A stretch of DNA of 64,000 nucleotides, taken from NCBI RefSeq assembly GCF_000241325.1, contig NZ_BAEI01000031.1, positions 1 through 64,000 of the forward strand. The letters are read 5' to 3'. The stretch's first letter is position 1. Every line of letters starts with the position of its first letter. Origin of the DNA: Gordonia polyisoprenivorans NBRC 16320 = JCM 10675 (GTDB lineage: Bacteria > Actinomycetota > Actinomycetes > Mycobacteriales > Mycobacteriaceae). The notes beneath the pieces are model-generated. The model saw only the letters and a list, made by a program, of their open reading frames with translations, did not search any database and was not told the DNA's origin. The translations under genes were made by a program, and so were the position numbers. Of the stretch, positions 9,417 through 17,663 are shown one piece after another.

Positions 9417-9875
9417 ATGCCATCGACTCCATCACCGACTTCGCGGGGCACGGTCGCGCGCTGGGCAGCGATCGCCGCGACCGCGGCCGTTGCCACGGCT
9501 CTCGGAACCGGCGTTGCCGCTGCCGACGACGGCAACACCAGCACCACCCTGTACACACTGGCGAGCACCGGAACGTGCGCGGGAACCCTCACCGCAGGTG
9601 TCAGCCACTACCCCAACGAAGCCGACCTCGTCGCCAGCGGCACCCTCTACGGCGTCGGGTCCTGTTCTCTCGACATCGATTTCGTCTTCACCAGCCGCGC
9701 CGACGGGCACACCGCGACCTTCACCCGTCACTTCTCGGGACCGGGATTCATCGGCCTGCCCGGCGCCGACATCGTCTCACCGGGTGCACCAGGCGTGTAC
9801 GACGTGACCGTCAGCCCGCGTGCCCCTCACCTCGGCGGGCAGCGGCTGACGATCGACACCGTGTATCGGGGATGA
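9417..9875 (+). CDS. exported protein of unknown function
   Basis: This 152-residue protein has an N-terminal signal peptide: a basic region to about residue 15, the hydrophobic stretch WAAIAATAAVATALGTG, and a cleavage site after AVAAA near residue 35. The mature part is beta-rich, with two cysteines (CAG and SCSLD) likely to form a disulfide. ATG 9417 has GGAGAAGGAG upstream and is preferred over earlier in-frame codons that precede the signal peptide. I do not recognise the family. Confidence 0.75.
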   Translation: MPSTPSPTSRGTVARWAAIAATAAVATALGTGVAAADDGNTSTTLYTLASTGTCAGTLTAGVSHYPNEADLVASGTLYGVGSCSLDIDFVFTSRADGHTATFTRHFSGPGFIGLPGADIVSPGAPGVYDVTVSPRAPHLGGQRLTIDTVYRG

Positions 9876-9904
9876 ACGCGTCGTCGGTCATCCGCAGGTG
9901 ATGG

Positions 9905-11635
9905 CTAAGGGCTGTCGGCCAGCCAGGTCGTGGTGACCGGCACGTCGTCGTCCCAGGGTTGGCGGGTGACGAGGTCGGCGACGTTGACGTGGCCGCGTTC
10001 GAATTCGCCGGTGGCGGCGTCGACGAGCCGGTACTGCTGGGTCTGATGCTGGATGGGCTGGGCGTCGAGGAGGACGATGCGGACCTCGCCCGGCTCGAAA
10101 TGGCAACGGCGTTGCAGGGATTCGATGAGCTGCTCGTTGGACAGGTGACCGTCGCCGAAGTTCCAGCCCATCGCGGTGCTGCAGATGCGTTCACCATCGG
10201 TGAGAACGTAGCCGGTCTCGTCGTGCGGGGCCATGGCCCGGTGGGCGAGGGTGAACAGCGCCCTGCCGTGACTGTTGAACGCACGGAACGCATATCCCAT
10301 GTACAGCGGGATTTGAGCGGCCTCCGGACTGCCGTAGAACCGCTCGAGTTGCGCGGTGGGCATGGATGCGATGGCGACGATGCCGCTCTCGATCTTCGCC
10401 GACGCCGACGGCTTGATGCACCACAGCGAGGTGTCCCAGTTGCCTGCGTAGTAACGCATCCCGGGTAGGAACGACACCTTGCGCGGGAACAGGTTTCCCA
10501 GGATGACCGTGCCCGCCGACACGCAGAACAGCACGATCGGCCAGGGGGAGTGAAGGTCGGCGAGACCGATGCCGGGATGGCCGACGAAGATGGCGACGAT
10601 TCCGAACATCATGAAGACGTTCCACTCCAGTGGCACGCCCATCGGGATCGACGAGAGGATGCCGAAGTGGAAGATGAGCATGACGGCCGCGGCCACCGCG
10701 GTGAGCCATCCGCCGCCGGAGAAGAACAGCACCAGCGGCACCAAGCCCTCCACGGCGGTGGAGATGTGCGCGATCCAGCGGGAGCGCCGTCCGGGACGCA
10801 GGTCGTCCGGAAAGTGTTCGAAGAACGTACGTTTGATGGTCGGTGACCGCCAGATCGGGTTGTTCGACATCATCGTGGCGATCACGAACGGGAAGTGCTT
10901 GTTGAGTTTGCTCGTCGCCGCGCCGACCCAGATGACGAGGAAGACGAGCTTGGCGCCGAGGATCATGTCGGTGCCGACGAACAGGAACGTCACGCAGAAC
11001 GCGCCGTACACCTCGCCGCGGGCGGCGAGGAAGACCGTCTTGTCGCGCAGGCCCAGGACTGCGAGGAGTGCGATGATCGTCGCGATCTGCCAGATCGGCA
11101 GGACCCCGACGTCGGAGTGCAGGTCGCCGGTCGAGCGTGACCCCGAGCTCGCGAGTGCCACCACGATCATCACCAGGAGTGCCGCATAGAGGGTGATGTC
11201 GAAGGGGCCGCGGGTGTCTCCGGCGGAGAGTGGGACCTGGGGCCAGGGTGGTTGGCGAATGGTCTTGAGGCGCAACCAGTAGAGGATCGATCCCATCGGC
11301 GGGAAGAATCGGTTGTTGAGAGGGCCGAAGCCGCAACCCAATCCGACGACCTCGAACAACATCGTGTAGAGCACGACCTTCTGGAAGACGATCGGTTCGT
11401 TGTACCAGGAGGCGACATCGAGGATGCCGTGGATACCGGGGGTGGCCACCACAATCGCCCAGCCGATGACGATGTAGGCGAGGATCTTGCCCACGTAGAA
11501 CAGGTGCAACGCCACCGGCGTACCGAAACCGACCTCGGCCCAGTGCCGCGCCATCGGCTTGATCTTCTCGGCGCGGCTGCCCTGGCTCCAGGTGGGAAAG
11601 TCGATGTCGGGGGTGTTCTGCTGGAGAAATCCCAT
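9905..11635 (-). CDS. DUF3556 family integral membrane protein
   Basis: This 576-residue protein matches the DUF3556 family of mycolate-containing actinobacteria (N-terminus MGFLQQNTPDIDFPTWSQGS). It has about eight to ten hydrophobic segments between residues 45 and 380, followed by a soluble C-terminal domain of about 170 residues. GAGGAG precedes ATG 11635. An 18-bp TetR-type palindrome lies just upstream (11682-11699). The function is unknown; the membrane topology slightly recalls HTTM/carboxylase-like proteins, but that is only an impression. Confidence 0.85.
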   Translation of the reverse strand: MGFLQQNTPDIDFPTWSQGSRAEKIKPMARHWAEVGFGTPVALHLFYVGKILAYIVIGWAIVVATPGIHGILDVASWYNEPIVFQKVVLYTMLFEVVGLGCGFGPLNNRFFPPMGSILYWLRLKTIRQPPWPQVPLSAGDTRGPFDITLYAALLVMIVVALASSGSRSTGDLHSDVGVLPIWQIATIIALLAVLGLRDKTVFLAARGEVYGAFCVTFLFVGTDMILGAKLVFLVIWVGAATSKLNKHFPFVIATMMSNNPIWRSPTIKRTFFEHFPDDLRPGRRSRWIAHISTAVEGLVPLVLFFSGGGWLTAVAAAVMLIFHFGILSSIPMGVPLEWNVFMMFGIVAIFVGHPGIGLADLHSPWPIVLFCVSAGTVILGNLFPRKVSFLPGMRYYAGNWDTSLWCIKPSASAKIESGIVAIASMPTAQLERFYGSPEAAQIPLYMGYAFRAFNSHGRALFTLAHRAMAPHDETGYVLTDGERICSTAMGWNFGDGHLSNEQLIESLQRRCHFEPGEVRIVLLDAQPIQHQTQQYRLVDAATGEFERGHVNVADLVTRQPWDDDVPVTTTWLADSP

Positions 11636-11681
11636 ACGTGTTCGCGCTCCTCGATCACTGTGCCGTGACCGAACCTAACAA

Positions 11682-11699
11682 ACCAAGCGAGCGCTTGGT
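11682..11699. promoter_or_regulatory. TetR-type operator upstream of the DUF3556 gene
   Basis: ACCAAGCG-AG-CGCTTGGT is a perfect inverted repeat with 8-bp arms and a 2-bp centre, 47 bases upstream of the DUF3556 start. Palindromes of the form ACCAAGC/GCTTGGT are typical TetR-family operators in mycobacteria and relatives. No TetR gene is encoded nearby, so the regulator would act in trans. Confidence 0.55.
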
Positions 11700-11748
11700 G
11701 GGTGAACGGGGTGTCCAGGGACTCGGGAGCCCGGGCACGCGGGGGTAC

Positions 11749-11825
11749 GAATATAACTTCCACCGAATCGCGCGATAATGGCCGAAAATCGGGGTCGGTG
11801 GTCCGCTCAGGTGGAAGTTGTATTC
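11749..11825. repeat. 77-bp palindromic element, copy 1
   Basis: The terminal inverted arms are GAATATAACTTCCACC (11749-11764) and GGTGGAAGTTGTATTC (11810-11825), 15 of 16 bases complementary. They enclose a 45-bp centre containing CCGAAAATCGGGGTCGGTGG. The reverse complement of copy 2 (12841-12917) aligns over the same 77 bp without gaps, with about three quarters identity. It lies between the DUF3556 promoter and the nuclease-like gene. I read it as a MITE- or REP-like sequence. Confidence 0.75.
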
Positions 11826-11922
11826 ACACCCGGGCTGTCGGGAGCCGCAGTTGTCCACAGATCCGCCGCCGAGCGCGATCGAGGCCCGAAATCGGGGCAA
11901 TCGCACGGCACACTCTCGGGTC

Positions 11923-12825
11923 ATGAGTCCCGCCGATCTCACCTCAGCCGCCGATGACCGCTGGTTCGGCGTCTTCTCGTTCGCCGAACTCACTCGACGC
12001 GGAATGGGCCAATCACAGGTGACCCGAATGGCCAAAAGCGGAGATCTGCGCCCTCTTCGCCGCGGGTGGTACGCGACCCCGTACGCCGATAGCCGCGTGG
12101 TGGAGGCTGTTGCCGCCAACGGGGTGTGCAGTTGTGTGACGGCGCTCGACCTGCACGACGTGTGGGTGCCGCCGCACGGGAAACGGGTTCACGTGCGGTC
12201 GCGGGAGTCCGGGCATCGCAATGGTCGGGCGGCACGCTTCTGCCGCCGCTACGGCCGTCCGCTCCCGGAGATCTACCCTGTCGACGACGTCCTCACCGCT
12301 CTCGCCCATGCCATCAAGTGTCTGGACGCCGAAGGGATCATCGCGGTGTGCGACTCGATCCTTCACCGAGGTCTCGCAGAGATGTGCGATCTGCGGGAGG
12401 TGTTCGCCGCCGCTCCCGAACGAGTGCGGAAACTGCTGGAACGCTGCGACGATCGAGCCGAGTCGGGGACCGAATCCATCATGAGACTGAGGCTCCTGGC
12501 GATGGGGTTGTCGGTAGCGGTGCAGGTGACCATTCAGGCAATCGGACGGGTCGATCTCGTCGTCGGCAGGCGACTGATCATCGAACTCGACAGCATCGAA
12601 TTCCACGACCTCTCACCGGAACAGCGTGAAGCCGACCGTATCCGCGACGAGATGGCGCACCGGCTGGGTTACCTGCCGCTGCGGTTCTCCTACAAGCGCG
12701 TGATGTTCGCGTGGGACGAAGTCGCAGAAACCCTCACGGCGATCCTCAGACGCGGTGACCATCTGCGCGCTCCCGCGGCGGCCGCCGACTACGACCGGTC
12801 GCTTGTCGAGGACTGGTCGGCCTGA
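11923..12825 (+). CDS. AbiEi-type winged-helix plus PD-(D/E)xK nuclease-like protein
   Basis: This 300-residue protein begins with a segment (about 10-55) resembling the AbiEi/type IV antitoxin winged helix (FSFAELTRRGMGQSQVTRMAKSGDLRPLRRGWYAT). Its C-terminal part (about 185-285) resembles the DUF559/Vsr-like PD-(D/E)xK fold: E in the helix GTESIMRLR, D in GRVDLVVG, then IIELDS. The canonical ExK lysine is not obvious. ATG 11923 was chosen because sequence similarity to the family starts there. Two 77-bp palindromic elements in opposite orientation flank the gene. It could be a solitary antitoxin-like regulator, or a nuclease that acts on its own flanks. Confidence 0.75.
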   Translation: MSPADLTSAADDRWFGVFSFAELTRRGMGQSQVTRMAKSGDLRPLRRGWYATPYADSRVVEAVAANGVCSCVTALDLHDVWVPPHGKRVHVRSRESGHRNGRAARFCRRYGRPLPEIYPVDDVLTALAHAIKCLDAEGIIAVCDSILHRGLAEMCDLREVFAAAPERVRKLLERCDDRAESGTESIMRLRLLAMGLSVAVQVTIQAIGRVDLVVGRRLIIELDSIEFHDLSPEQREADRIRDEMAHRLGYLPLRFSYKRVMFAWDEVAETLTAILRRGDHLRAPAAAADYDRSLVEDWSA

Positions 12826-12840
12826 CACATGCCGCGATAC

Positions 12841-12917
12841 GAATACAGATTCCACGTGAGCGCGCCACCGACCCCGAAAATCGGGGGTTTCGGGCCACAT
12901 CGGTGGAAGTTGTATTC
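12841..12917. repeat. 77-bp palindromic element, copy 2 (inverted relative to copy 1)
   Basis: The arms are GAATACAGATTCCAC (12841-12855) and GGTGGAAGTTGTATTC (12902-12917), and the outer bases TAC and GTA extend the symmetry. The centre contains CCCCGAAAATCGGGGG, itself palindromic. It sits 15 bases after the nuclease-like gene, in reverse orientation to copy 1. Confidence 0.75.
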
Positions 12918-13083
12918 GTAGCTGTGCCTCCCCCGATCGGGGGAGGCACGAATCCACCGGTGGATCCGCCGGTCGGCGGGGTTCGGAACGGGTGCGCGGC
13001 GGGCAAAGTCAGTGATGTCAGAACGAACGACTTCGCCAGCCCCGACCACTCCCGGCCAGGACCCGCGGAACAGGAGGAACATC

Positions 13084-13557
13084 ATGAACATCTCGAAGAG
13101 CATGAAGAACCGCGCACTCGCCGGAATCGCCGGCATCGGCATCGCCACCGGTCTCGCACTGGGCGGTGCCGGACTGGCCGGCGCGGGAACCGTCCCGGTC
13201 ACCCATCCCGGTGAGCCCACGATCGCGATGACGATCACCAACCACACCGACAAGACCGAATGGTTGGACGGCGCCACCGCCGGGACCGGCCAGTGGGTGC
13301 AGGCCCCGCGGCAGACACTGGCTCCCGGAGCCTCGGAGATCGTGGTCTCCAACGCCCCGAACAGCCCGGAGGAGACGAACTTCGTCAACTACCGGATCGG
13401 CGCCTTCGGGCCGCGCGCCACCTATGAGATTGAGAACATGGCGGGCAACGTGAACACCGCGATGACCGGGACCTCCGGCGGCGGCCACTACTTCATCAAC
13501 GCCCCGCACATCGAGACCGGATACCCGAACGTGAACGTCTCCTACGACCTTTGGTGA
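13084..13557 (+). CDS. exported protein of unknown function
   Basis: This 157-residue secreted protein has a signal peptide (MNISKSMKNRALAGIAGIG, continuing through a glycine/alanine hydrophobic core, with cleavage near residue 34). The mature part is about 120 residues, beta-rich and without cysteines, in the style of aegerolysin-like or jelly-roll proteins (MTITNHTDKTEWLDGA, NYRIGAFGPRATYEIEN). That resemblance is only an impression. AGGAGGAA precedes ATG 13084. The last 16 bases overlap the end of a convergent small gene. Confidence 0.75.
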   Translation: MNISKSMKNRALAGIAGIGIATGLALGGAGLAGAGTVPVTHPGEPTIAMTITNHTDKTEWLDGATAGTGQWVQAPRQTLAPGASEIVVSNAPNSPEETNFVNYRIGAFGPRATYEIENMAGNVNTAMTGTSGGGHYFINAPHIETGYPNVNVSYDLW

Positions 13558-13847
13558 CGCAAATCGGCCCTTCTCGCCTCGTCCCAGTCCGGGCCCAACC
13601 CGACCTGGGCGAGGTGAGCAACGCGGCGGCCGCTGTGCAGTGCGACGGTGGCGACGAGGTCGTCGTAGGTCCGGCACACGTGGGTGGCTCCCGTTGCGGT
13701 GCCGACCGTCCACCCCTGAGTGATCACCCTGATGGACAGCCGGGGAGCCAGTGGTGCGAGCCGACGGGCAACCGCCGCCCGCCGACGCGGCCCGCTCACC
13801 CAGCGAGCGGCCCAGTCCACCGGCGCCCCGGCACATCCACCGCACAT
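13542..13847 (-). CDS. small conserved-looking CxxC protein
   Basis: This 101-residue protein begins MCGGCAGAPVDWAARW, with a CxxC pair at C2/C5 and a third cysteine near residue 58. Its ATG lies in a TGATG junction with the stop of the upstream SDR gene, so it is probably translated by coupling and is the last gene of the operon starting at 18662. A longer reading of the same frame, into the SDR gene, is an antisense shadow. I do not know a function; metal or redox binding at the N-terminus is a guess. Confidence 0.6.
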   Translation of the reverse strand: MCGGCAGAPVDWAARWVSGPRRRAAVARRLAPLAPRLSIRVITQGWTVGTATGATHVCRTYDDLVATVALHSGRRVAHLAQVGLGPDWDEARRADLRHQRS

Positions 13848-14581
13848 CAGGGCATCACGTCTCCGGAGTTGGGACCCAGGACCTGCCCGACGTAGAGATT
13901 CCCGCCGGGATTCGACGCGAGCAGAACCGCGGTGGGTGCCACCTCCTCGGGTGTGCCGAAGCGGCCCAACGGCAATTCGGCACGCTTGGCTCGCTTCCAG
14001 TCGTCGTCGATACCGTCGACCAGGGGTGTCTCGATGGGTCCGGGCGCGATCGCATTGACCAACACGCCGTCGCCGGCGACCTCCTGCGCGATGGACTTGG
14101 TCATCGCGATGACGCCCGCTTTGGCGGCGGCATAGTGCGCCAGTGACACTCCACCTTTGATCGCCAATTGCGACGCGACATTGATTATGCGACCGTCCTT
14201 TTGCGACACCATCGTTGGCAACACCGCCCGGTTGAGCATGAACACACTGGTCAGATCGATGTCGATCGTCTCGCGCCACTGGGCGCTCGTCATCTCGGAT
14301 GCCGGCGCCTGGGTGAGAATCCCATGGGAACACACCAGGATATCGATCCCACCGAGTTGGGCCACCATGTCGGACACGACGCCAACGATCGCCGACTCCG
14401 ACGTCGCATCGAGAACGACTCCCTCGGAACCGATTTCGGATGCAACGGTCGCGACCACCGGGTTGCGGTCGGCCAGCACGACGGTGGCGCCGGCGTCGAC
14501 GAATGCCGATCCGATCGCCAGGCCGATACCCGACGCGCCGCCGGTCACCAAGGCGCGCTTGCCTTTCAGAAGTTCAGACAT
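13847..14581 (-). CDS. short-chain dehydrogenase/reductase (SDR)
   Basis: This is a 244-residue classical SDR: the nucleotide-binding TGGASGIG (about residues 12-19), NAG replaced by CSHG near residue 87, and the catalytic YAAAK. Reactions are NAD(P)-dependent oxidation of a hydroxyl or reduction of a ketone. GAGAGGAG precedes ATG 14581. It follows a second SDR by 13 bases, so two successive redox steps on one substrate are likely. The substrate is unknown. Confidence 0.88.
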   Translation of the reverse strand: MSELLKGKRALVTGGASGIGLAIGSAFVDAGATVVLADRNPVVATVASEIGSEGVVLDATSESAIVGVVSDMVAQLGGIDILVCSHGILTQAPASEMTSAQWRETIDIDLTSVFMLNRAVLPTMVSQKDGRIINVASQLAIKGGVSLAHYAAAKAGVIAMTKSIAQEVAGDGVLVNAIAPGPIETPLVDGIDDDWKRAKRAELPLGRFGTPEEVAPTAVLLASNPGGNLYVGQVLGPNSGDVMP

Positions 14582-14594
14582 CTGCGTGCTCCTC

Positions 14595-15359
14595 TCAGTC
14601 GCGCATCGCGGTGGTCAGCGCGCCGTCGACGACGATCGCCTGACCGCTCACGTACGACGCCGCCGGACTCGACAGGAAGCCGATGACCTCGGCGACCTCA
14701 CGCGGATCCCCGACTCGGCCCCAGGGGATGTAATCGCCCGCTCGATCCAGTCCTTCCGGACCGAGCGAATTGACCGCGTCGGAGGACTGTGGCGTGCGGA
14801 TCAGACCCGGGATGACGGCGTTGGCCCGAATCTGTCGGGGCCCGAATTCGACGGCGATACTGCGGATCAACCCGAGGACACCGGCCTTGGCGGTGGCGTA
14901 GTGGGCGTGATCCTGCCACCCGTATACACCGCCGGCGATCGACGACACCGCGGTCACCGAACCGTCGGCACCCATGTGACGCAAACCTGCTCGTGCCGTG
15001 CGCATCACACCGTGCAGGTCGACGTCGAGGAGGTCGTGCCACTGCTCGTCGCGCAGGTCCGTGAACGAGGCCTGCCGCAGGATCCCGGCGTTGGCCACCA
15101 CGATGTCGAGCCGACCCCAGGCGGCGACGAGGCTGTCGGCGAACGCATTCACCGAGTCCGTCGATCGGACGTCGACCTCGACGATCTGTCCCTCACCGCC
15201 GGCGTCGTGTACTGCACGCAGAGTGTGCTCGGGGTCGTGCGGATCGCCGCTGAAGGTGCCGATACCCACGCGCACCCCCCGTTCGGCGAGGCAGACCGAT
15301 GTCGCTGCCCCGATGCCGGACGCCGCGCCGGTGATCATCGCGACGGGATTCTCACTCAT
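14595..15359 (-). CDS. short-chain dehydrogenase/reductase (SDR)
   Basis: This is a 254-residue classical SDR with TGAASGIG near residues 10-17, NAG in VVANAGIL, and the catalytic YATAK. ATG 15359 overlaps the stop of the MFS carrier gene (ATGA), which fixes the start; longer in-frame extensions are rejected. It is the fourth gene of the asparaginase/deacetylase operon. The substrate cannot be deduced. Confidence 0.88.
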   Translation of the reverse strand: MSENPVAMITGAASGIGAATSVCLAERGVRVGIGTFSGDPHDPEHTLRAVHDAGGEGQIVEVDVRSTDSVNAFADSLVAAWGRLDIVVANAGILRQASFTDLRDEQWHDLLDVDLHGVMRTARAGLRHMGADGSVTAVSSIAGGVYGWQDHAHYATAKAGVLGLIRSIAVEFGPRQIRANAVIPGLIRTPQSSDAVNSLGPEGLDRAGDYIPWGRVGDPREVAEVIGFLSSPAASYVSGQAIVVDGALTTAMRD

Positions 15360-16708
15360 GACGTGACCTCGGCGTTCTCGACCGCCGGAGTCGGCGACGA
15401 CACCTTGCGTGCACCGAGAACGACCACCCCGGAGGCCACCGCGCCGAGCGCGCCCACCCAGAGCGCCGCGGTCGAGTAGCCGATGGATGCCGCGGTCAGG
15501 GCGGTGAGGATGAAGCCCGAGATGATCGCCCCGGGCTGGGACATCGCACCGATGAACGCAGAACCTGTTGCCCGGCAATCGGTGTCGAAGCACTCGGCCT
15601 GGAAGAACATGATGGCCGCGTACGGTCCCAGGAGGAAGAACAGGCCCATCATGTAGGTCACCATGACGTAGAGCTGGCCGGACGGACCGAGCAGCATGGC
15701 CGCGAAGAACACACCGGCGAGCAGCCAGCCGACCGCGATGGTGTTGCGGCGCCCGAATCGGTCACCCGCCCACCCGTGGGCCAGATATCCGGCAACGGCA
15801 ACGAGATTGGAGACGACGACGAGGAGCAGGGTGCTCGAGGCATCGATGTCCTTGCCCTTCTCCAGCACGGTGGTGCCGAGGACGGAGAACGTCTGGATGC
15901 CAAACCAATTGAGCAACCACGCCGCCGAGAGTACGAGGGTGTTGCGCAGGTGCTTACCCTGGAAGATCCGTTTGAACGGCGCGGCGGTCTGCTCGACGGT
16001 GGCGGTGGCCGTGGCCAGCGCTGCGGCTTCCTTGTCGCGGCCGTCCGCCCGCAGCTTCTTGATGGCCTGATGAGCCTCGAACTGCGGACTTTCCTTGAGC
16101 GAGCGACAGATCAGGGCAACGATCACCGCGGGAACGGTGGCCAGGAGGAACGCGATGCGCCACGAGTCGGCACCGAAGATCGATGTCACGATGGCGACGA
16201 AGCCGGCTGCGATAAGCGCACCCGCGGGCCATCCGGTCTGCACCATCGAGTAGACAAAGCCCTTGCGGCGCTTGATCTTCTCGTCCTCGGTCAGCTCATA
16301 GAGTTCGTTGAGGTAGGTGGCGTTGACCGACTGCTCCGCCAGACCGAGGCCGCTGATCGAGCGCACACCGATCAACGATCCGGCGCCGAAGGTGGCAGCG
16401 GTGGCGGCCGACGACGCGGCAGTCCCGGCGACGGAGATGATCATGCCCTTGCGTCGTCCCAGCTTGTCGACCATTGGCCCGACGAGCAGCACGACGATCG
16501 CGGTCCCGACGCTGACGAGGGTGGAGACGAGCAGGGCGTGGCTGGTGGTCCAGCCGAACGACTCCTCGATTCGCGGGAGCAATGTCCCGAACAGGATGAA
16601 GTCGTAGACGGCGATTGTCCAGGCGAAGAAGGCGATTCCGGAGGCGCGGCGGGTTTCTCGGCCGGTCACCCGGCGCAGTCCGAGCTGCGTGGAGGATTGG
16701 GTGGGCAT
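15356..16708 (-). CDS. MFS transporter (metabolite:H+ symporter type)
   Basis: This 450-residue carrier has about twelve membrane segments, the MFS loop 2-3 signature GPMVDKLGRRKGM and a related GDRFGRRNT in the second half. The central loop contains FKRIFQGKHLRNT, as in the aromatic acid/metabolite:H+ symporter branch. It lies between the amidohydrolase-like gene and two SDR genes, so it most likely imports the substrate of this catabolic operon. Confidence 0.88.
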   Translation of the reverse strand: MPTQSSTQLGLRRVTGRETRRASGIAFFAWTIAVYDFILFGTLLPRIEESFGWTTSHALLVSTLVSVGTAIVVLLVGPMVDKLGRRKGMIISVAGTAASSAATAATFGAGSLIGVRSISGLGLAEQSVNATYLNELYELTEDEKIKRRKGFVYSMVQTGWPAGALIAAGFVAIVTSIFGADSWRIAFLLATVPAVIVALICRSLKESPQFEAHQAIKKLRADGRDKEAAALATATATVEQTAAPFKRIFQGKHLRNTLVLSAAWLLNWFGIQTFSVLGTTVLEKGKDIDASSTLLLVVVSNLVAVAGYLAHGWAGDRFGRRNTIAVGWLLAGVFFAAMLLGPSGQLYVMVTYMMGLFFLLGPYAAIMFFQAECFDTDCRATGSAFIGAMSQPGAIISGFILTALTAASIGYSTAALWVGALGAVASGVVVLGARKVSSPTPAVENAEVTS

Positions 16709-16780
16709 CTGAGGGTCTTTCTCGTCAAAGGGTGTGAGAGCGGAGGGGAGGGGGTGACACGTCGTCGGGTCTTTTGCCGG

Positions 16781-17662
16781 TCAGCTCTGGCGCGGCCGGC
16801 GGGACTTGAAGTCGGAGGCGATGGCGTCGAAGGTCGTCCAGGTGACCCCGTCGTGGCCATTGATGTGTTCGATCAGTCGCTCGAGCATCAACAGCACCTG
16901 CGGTCGGCCGGATACATCGGGATGAATGGTGAAAGTGAAGACCGCATAATCCATCTCGCGATACACCCAGTCGAACTGATCGCGCCACATCTCCTCGATG
17001 TGCCGTGGATTGACGAATCCGTGGCTGTTGGGGCTGCCCTTGATGAACATCATCGGAGGCAGGTCGTCGAGGTACCAGCTGGCCGGGATCTCGACGAGGT
17101 CGGTCTCCTGGCCGCGCTGCAGGGGTTTCATCCAGGTGGCGGCGGGCTGGTCGTAGTCGATGGGTGTCCACGAGTCCCCGACGCGCACGTAGTACGGCTC
17201 GAAATCGCGGTGCATGAGGGAGTGGTCGTAGGCGATGCCACGCTCGATCAGCAGTTCGTTGGTCACCTTGCTGAACTCCCACCACGGTGCGACATATCCG
17301 GTGGGGCGCTTGCCGGTACGGGTGTCGATGAGGTCGATGCAGTGGTCGAGGATCTCCGACTCCTGCTCGCGTGACATCGCGATCGGATTCTCGTGGCTGT
17401 AACCGTGGAGTCCGATCTCGTGTCCGGCGGCGACCACGGCGTCGAACTGTTCGGGGAACGTCTCGATGGAGTGGCCGGGCCAGAACCAGGTCGCCGGAAG
17501 CTGATGGCGTTCGAGCAGCTGGTTGAGTCGCGGGACCCCGACCTCGCCGGCGAAGATTCCGCGGGAGATGTCACCCGGGGAGTTCTCACCACCGTACGAG
17601 CCGAGCCAGCCGCCGACGGCGTCGACGTCGATCCCGAATGCGACAAAGATGTCCTTGGCCAT
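16781..17662 (-). CDS. polysaccharide deacetylase family protein (PuuE allantoinase/cyclic imidase-like)
   Basis: This 293-residue cytosolic NodB-fold protein has [11 protein letters not shown] in place of the first NodB motif, an ATWFWPGHS segment, and metal-binding histidines in [13 protein letters not shown]. There is no signal peptide, so it is unlikely to act on cell wall polymers. This arrangement is typical of PuuE-like allantoinases and cyclic imide hydrolases, which open amide rings. The start at ATG 17662 is one base after the stop of the asparaginase gene. Ring opening here followed by amide hydrolysis by the asparaginase homologue is a plausible pathway, but it is inferred from context. 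Confidence 0.8.
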   Translation of the reverse strand: MAKDIFVAFGIDVDAVGGWLGSYGGENSPGDISRGIFAGEVGVPRLNQLLERHQLPATWFWPGHSIETFPEQFDAVVAAGHEIGLHGYSHENPIAMSREQESEILDHCIDLIDTRTGKRPTGYVAPWWEFSKVTNELLIERGIAYDHSLMHRDFEPYYVRVGDSWTPIDYDQPAATWMKPLQRGQETDLVEIPASWYLDDLPPMMFIKGSPNSHGFVNPRHIEEMWRDQFDWVYREMDYAVFTFTIHPDVSGRPQVLLMLERLIEHINGHDGVTWTTFDAIASDFKSRRPRQS

Positions 17663-17663
17663 G

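Noticed and set aside
13848-14333. Longer version of the small CxxC gene reaching into the SDR gene
   Set aside because: The upstream part is antisense-like shadow in the same strand's overlapping frame; the TGATG-coupled ATG at 13847 is the credible start.
15776-17374. Antisense frame of 532 codons opposite the MFS and deacetylase genes
   Set aside because: It crosses two recognised genes and their junction, with low-complexity composition.
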